Shown here piece by piece: positions 59,770 to 64,000 of a stretch of DNA of 64,000 nt. A model generated the notes under the pieces. That model did no database searches and had not been told where the DNA came from. It saw only the letters and a list, made by a program, of their open reading frames with translations. A program made the position numbers and the translations under genes. Source of the DNA: Ulva prolifera (taxonomy: Eukaryota > Chlorophyta > Ulvophyceae > Ulvales > Ulvaceae); NCBI GenBank assembly GCA_023078555.1, contig CM041196.1:7637985-7701984 (forward strand). The letters run 5' to 3'. Numbering within the stretch: the first letter of the stretch is position 1; the number at the start of each line of letters is the position of its first letter.

Positions 59770-60110
59770 GCCGCATGGCGGCCTGCCAGGTGCTCCCCTG
59801 ATGGCACGTCGTGCAGGCAAGGCAGTTGTCACGGGAACTCGCCGTCCTGTCCAACGGCGTCTTGTGGCCGGGGGACCATCTGACCTAAGCGGCGGGCTTT
59901 TCCTGCCCTGCGCCGCCTCCCTGAGGTCTCCGTTGCTGGGATCTGTGTCCCTGCAGCGGGTGGCTTTACCCGCGTTTGCCTGTGCCCCGTCTACGCTTCG
60001 ACACGGCGCCATAGCGGTGGCATGACCCTGTCGTGTCGTCGTTTTGGCGTTTGATCGGTTGTGCTACACGGTGGTGGTGTTGGTGTCTCCGGCGTTCCAG
60101 TCCTACTCAC
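59770..60110 (+). mobile_element. 3' fragment of a non-LTR element related to the copy at 9.6-12 kb
   Basis: From 59801 the sequence ATGGCACGTCGTGCAGGCAA parallels ATGGCACGTCATGCGGGCAA at 11386. The similarity continues with gaps through a CTGACCTAAG/CCGACCTGAG point and then a GC-rich segment with ACGCTTCGAC versus ACGCTTTAGC, before a G/T-rich stretch in both. Translated, MARRAGKAVVTG matches MARHAGKTVLTG. Only the 3' end is present, as expected of a 5'-truncated LINE insertion. Boundaries are approximate; no target-site duplication was found. Confidence 0.55.
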
Positions 60111-60908
60111 CACCTCGGGTCGTACATGCTGTATGTCACTAATGTCCGCTGATGTGGGATGCTGGATTTCACGTTGCGTTGGTGACCATGCCAGTCTCCC
60201 TGTGCCCATGGCAGCATGCCATGCATGCCACATCATCTGATCCATCCCATTGTCACCACAGCTGCATCTCTGTGGCTGATCACGATGCAGGAAATGAGCA
60301 GCACATTGCTTTGTGAGGCTTGGATTGCCACTGCAGATTTTTCGTACAAAGTATAACTGCGAACGTCACGTTCAGCCGGTGACTCTCCTCCGCAAGCCAC
60401 AGGAAGCCATGCCGCAGCCTGGAAATTGTCTCAAGCAGAATCGAGCATTGCTGAAGCGGGAGCAAGAGTGATGAAGGACATGCTGAGTGAGCGTGATGCA
60501 ACGTTCTGGGATTTGACTCTACGATGACCATTACACAAGATCGCTGCGAGCGACTGGACTGCAGTGTTTTGGCTCACCCACGCACGCGGCCGGATCCGGT
60601 CTCCTTGAATGTCAACTTAAACGCTCATACTGTTCTGGACATGCCTTGCAGTGAACATTGTTTAGGCTGGAAACCAACCAAGGCTCCACAGTATGGTGCA
60701 CGAATTCGTGTTGTTCGGCGACAGGCATGTGGCCAGCCCAGCTGGCGGGTGGTCGATCGTTTGGGAGGATCCAAGCCACCTTCGCCATGTTGGCGGGTGC
60801 GACCGTGTCGTGCGATTGACAGTGGGACCTTTCTATCAAAATCAAACTTTTCATTATGTTGTATGTTCGTGTGAGTGAGTGTGAGAGGCCGAGACAAAAC
60901 CTGCCAAA
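60111..60908. other. Stretch upstream of the ATP synthase subunit d-like gene
   Basis: No gene recognised; presumably promoter and 5' UTR. A plus-strand open frame at 60524-60874 is Arg/Pro/Cys-rich with no domain and overlaps longer frames on the other strand. Confidence 0.4.
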
Positions 60909-62229
60909 ATGCTGCGTATCTACCAGCGCGCGCACAGCCATCTGAACCGCCTTCTCGCGGGATCGTCAGCTGTACGAGAATATGCTGCACCCTCTTGGCC
61001 CACGGACATATCTGTTCCTGACGGCATGACCCCGTTTGACCCGAAAGGCTCTTTAGGACAAGTTGACAAGTACACGCAAGGGCTACCAGAAGACGATGCT
61101 TTGGTACAGTTCGTCCGAAAGCTGCGTGATTTGCGACTGGCTGTGGACAAGCTGGCTTCTGAGAAGAAAGCCGTGCGATTCCTCTCTGCAGCACCCGCCG
61201 TGGTCAGTCACGCGTCTGCCCTGCGTTTCCATGCGCTCCATCATGGAAATCCAATATCAGCATGCACATATAGGCGGGACCAAACGCACCTCGTGGCCTG
61301 ATGACGCTTTCTGACGGGTCTGTGGACGCCAGTCATTATACAGAGAACCTAGGCATTCATCCAGATTTTGTCACAGGGCTTGAGGCAATCATGACGGGTA
61401 CGTGGCCATGCCAGAGCGATGGATGCGCGACATGTATGTAAATGAAACTAGTTCAAGGTAGACAAACAATTTTGGGGCATGCACACATGCAGCTGCCATC
61501 TACCAGCAGATACCAGCACCAGATGCTAGGTGTGTCAACATCATGGAGGACTGTACACAATTAACCTTACATGATGGTTGTAGAAGAGGCTGGTAAGCAG
61601 CCCACCCCCAAGCCTGACACATCGTGGGACGACATGTGGACAGCCATGGCGCCTGCAGTGTTGGAAGCTCAACAGATGGTGCTTAGTGAACTGGACAACG
61701 TGCGCAAACAAGAGAGGTAAGCCACAATTGTTCAATGGATACCATGCTTTCGTCGGAGTAATCTTTGCTGTTGATGTTGGTACACTCATTTCTAATGGGA
61801 TTAGGACGGAGTAAAAAGCGACCCTCTCCGTTCGGGGAGTTCATGTGTTCGATGATGCGTCGGGGATTCGAAACAGCCGTGCGTGACCACCTCGCTTAGC
61901 ACGAGGAGGTCCTGTGAGCTGTGTGTGGTTGTTTGAGGGGGATTTCCAGGTGGTTTACCCCTTCAGCATGTGGTCCTGTTCTTTCGTGCTGTCAACATCT
62001 TCGCATGAAATCAGCTGAAAGATTCCGGATTGACTTGATCGAACGTCACTCATCATTGACGCACCATACATGCAGGCAGCTGGCCGAGCTCGAAGAGCGC
62101 TTGGATGATGTGACAGTTGATGAGATGCTGGAGCTATATCCTGATCTTGCTCAAGAAATTAAGGATGAGATTGAAGCTGGGGATTATTCCAAGACCAACG
62201 CTGGACATAAACTCTCCATCGAAGGGTGA
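60909..62229 (+). CDS. Probable mitochondrial ATP synthase subunit d
   Basis: Frame-checked exons 60909-61172, 61274-61397, 61584-61716 and 62076-62229, about 224 residues. The N-terminus MLRIYQRAHSHLNRLL is a typical mitochondrial presequence. VDASHYTENLGIHPDFVTGL aligns with the IDWAYYK-N-VDDFE region of animal subunit d, and VTVDEMLELYPDL with its MTIEDLNEAFPE segment near the C-terminus. Between them lies a long helix (MAPAVLEAQQMVLSELDNVR) as in the peripheral stalk. Subunit d links F1 to the membrane part through the stalk. Overall similarity is weak, so this is a tentative but position-consistent match. All joins are GT-AG with preserved frame, making the gene model itself solid. TGTAA lies about 70 bases after the stop. 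Confidence 0.55.
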
Positions 62230-62747
62230 CACATTGTTTCGCACATTGCCAGGTCAAGAGGGCGTGGTAGGCCTGAGAGCAGTTATTACGACGCAAATTT
62301 GTAAGATGTAGCCTTAGCGAGGAGCTGTCCGCTGTGGTTCACAGTAGTTTTGACATTGCTGTTGCATCTACAAGGGCGGTGCAGGATTCTTGAAATGATA
62401 TTTCATCTAGGCCATATTGACATGGCGAAGTTGGTATAATGGCCACCGTGCCGTGCACAAACGCCGCGATCTGCTCTCGACGACGTGGCGTGGTGCCTCC
62501 AATTTCCAGCGGACCGGAATATAATTCAGACCCGTTGCAATTGTGCGATGGGTCCATTCGAGGGCCCATGATCATGGAATGTCGTAAGCCATCACATAAA
62601 ATGATGCACGAGTGTTTGCGTCATCTTGGGGCACGGCTTTTGGACTGCAGCGAGCGGTAGGTGTCTTGCGTTGTCTTTCCCAGTACTGCAGATTTCCCCA
62701 GAGCTACATCTCCACCTGTTTCTCAGTACAGCGTGTACATCAAAGCA
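62230..62747. other. Intergenic stretch before arogenate/prephenate dehydratase
   Basis: Contains the likely poly(A) signal of the preceding gene near 62300 and the promoter/5' UTR of the next. The frame of the dehydratase is open for some distance upstream of its ATG. Confidence 0.45.
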
Positions 62748-63899
62748 ATGTTTCGTCCTTTGTCATGTAGTTGTAGACGACTTCATGCTGACGCTGGGCT
62801 ATGCCGTGCCGCCGATACGTGCCAAGCTGGCAAGACAGCGACGTTGAAGCCAATACAAGCAGTGGCAAAGGATATGGGGCCAGATCGCAAATGTGCAGCA
62901 CCATCATTAAGCCTTTCTCATACAGAGTCACGACCATTGCTTGTGCCCCTGTCATCGAATGGCATTGCACTTGCCACCGGCCAGTCAGTAGACCAAGTAC
63001 GTGCCAATACCTTCGATCACAGCTGAATCTTAATATACATGCCGGTCTGAAACTGTTTGGTGTATGTAGTTAACACCCCAGGGACATAAGCTTCGCGTAG
63101 CGTATCAGGGCGTGCCTGGCGCTTATTCAGAAGCAGCTGCGAGTACAGTCTGCCCTGATCACCAGCCTCTTCCGTGTTCACAATTTGAGGTTGCTTTCCA
63201 AGCATTGTCACAGTGGATGGCCGATCGGGCTTGCATCCCAATTGAGAACTCGCTCGGAGGTGCGCTGGCCTCCACGTTTCGTTGCCCATCGGCCTTGCGC
63301 ACTTTGATCGTCTTGGCTTCATATGCAGCGCCATCTCTTGCGAGAAGCATTAGGTGCCGTCCAATTATGATATCGTTCGATGACACCTGCAGGGAGCATA
63401 CATACCGTGTATGACCTGCTGTTACAGTTCAACCTGCACATTGTGGGCGAAAAGTCAATTTCAATCAGCCACTGCTTAGTGGCAGTAGATGGTGCAAACA
63501 AGAGCGACATCACCCGTGTTTTGTCACATCCTCAAGCGCTGGCGCAATGCGACCAGTACCTCCGAGGCATGCAGGTTGTCAAGGAGGCGGTAGATGACAC
63601 TGCAGGTTCGCCTATTCACTGCCCTGATCGCATAAATCCTTTTTTTCATGATCACACAATATTGTTTCAGTAGATTGGACGGAACTGAGATTTTTCAGCA
63701 CCTGTACGTGCACCTGGTGTTGCTGCCATGCATCATTTTCACAATGCGCAGGCGCTGCTCAGCTAGTATCTAAGGGTGAATCGAAATTCACGGCAGCAAT
63801 AGCTAGCAGACGGGCAGCTGAGATATATGGTCTTCAAATTTTAGATGAGGGCATTCAGGATAAGGCAGACAATTTCACAAGGTTTATAGTGCTCTCCAG
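62748..63899 (+). CDS. ADT: Arogenate/prephenate dehydratase, plastid-targeted (3' partial)
   Basis: Converts arogenate (or prephenate) to phenylalanine (or phenylpyruvate). Frame-checked exons: 62748-62996, 63091-63259, 63393-63605 and 63752-63899; the next intron begins at 63900 and the gene continues past the window. The first about 80 residues ([17 protein letters not shown]...) are Ser/Arg/Cys-rich, a plausible chloroplast transit peptide. The catalytic PDT domain starts [16 protein letters not shown], with [62 protein letters not shown] and the catalytic [10 protein letters not shown] motif at the cut. The C-terminal ACT domain, where phenylalanine feedback acts, would lie beyond the window. 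The choice between arogenate and prephenate as substrate cannot be made from this part; green-lineage enzymes are usually arogenate dehydratases. Confidence 0.93.
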
Positions 63900-64000
63900 G
63901 TATCAACTTTTCATCTTTGCGCTTGCGCTGCATCCGAAGACAGATAATGTGCATGACAGTGCAAAACGTGGTGCTGTGCAGGGATCCATTAGTCAGCACA

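Noticed and set aside
61800..61920. Possible tRNA-like segment (GGGATTCGAAAC)
   Set aside because: A T-arm-like string is present but no matching acceptor, D or anticodon arms could be paired, and it falls inside an intron of the subunit d-like gene.

Overview
The window is nuclear DNA of a eukaryote, almost certainly a green (chlorophyte) alga. Nearly every gene is broken by short introns with GT...(T/G)CAG junctions. Several genes have plant-type relatives: a plastid-targeted argininosuccinate lyase, an SnRK2 kinase, a CASTOR/POLLUX ion channel, an isoprenylcysteine methylesterase and arogenate/prephenate dehydratase. The pentamer TGTAA, the usual chlorophyte poly(A) signal, lies shortly downstream of many stop codons. 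The standard genetic code is used. No rRNA, tRNA or CRISPR array was recognised. I cannot name the species. A canonical-looking mitochondrial ATP synthase subunit d and several ciliary proteins argue against Chlamydomonadales and for a lineage that makes, or recently made, cilia.

Layout: the 3' end of a SEH1-like nucleoporin gene (+, to 653); a 1.2 kb gene-poor stretch; argininosuccinate lyase (+, 1893-4293); a DUS3-type tRNA-dihydrouridine synthase (-, 4614-6353 and beyond); a GC-rich region (about 7.7-12 kb) holding a decayed non-LTR retrotransposon whose reverse transcriptase can still be read in pieces; HSP110 (-, 13112-16678) and SERINC (+, 17417-19111) sharing one divergent promoter region with a heat-shock-element-like site; isoprenylcysteine methylesterase (-, 19739-21203); a probable mitoribosomal protein (+, 22141-22759); a CASTOR/POLLUX channel (+, about 25.1-29.58 kb); GID8 (-, 30564-31610) divergent from an SnRK2 kinase (+, 32068-34207).

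The second half is richer in cilium/centriole candidates. A 12.5 kb gene for a very large coiled-coil protein with an N-terminal MSP/ASH-like domain (+, 34990-47513) runs tail to tail into a CFAP69 homologue (-, 47654 to about 51316). CFAP69 is divergent from a YjjX-type inosine/xanthosine triphosphatase (+, 51631-52715). A long, poorly conserved stretch follows (52757-59106) with four NPxYE motifs and a terminal CEP164-type WW domain. A second fragment of the retroelement family lies at 59.77-60.1 kb. Then come a mitochondrial ATP synthase subunit d-like gene (+, 60909-62229) and the 5' part of arogenate/prephenate dehydratase (+, 62748 to beyond 63899), which leaves the window.

The genes are unrelated housekeeping loci rather than an operon-like system. 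The features most worth a second look are the cilium-gene neighbourhood, the NPxYE-repeat/WW protein, the retroelement remnants, a non-canonical intron in the lyase gene, and a SnRK2 without its regulatory tail. For the best-conserved genes, exon joins were checked by hand for reading-frame continuity; for the others only the span is claimed.
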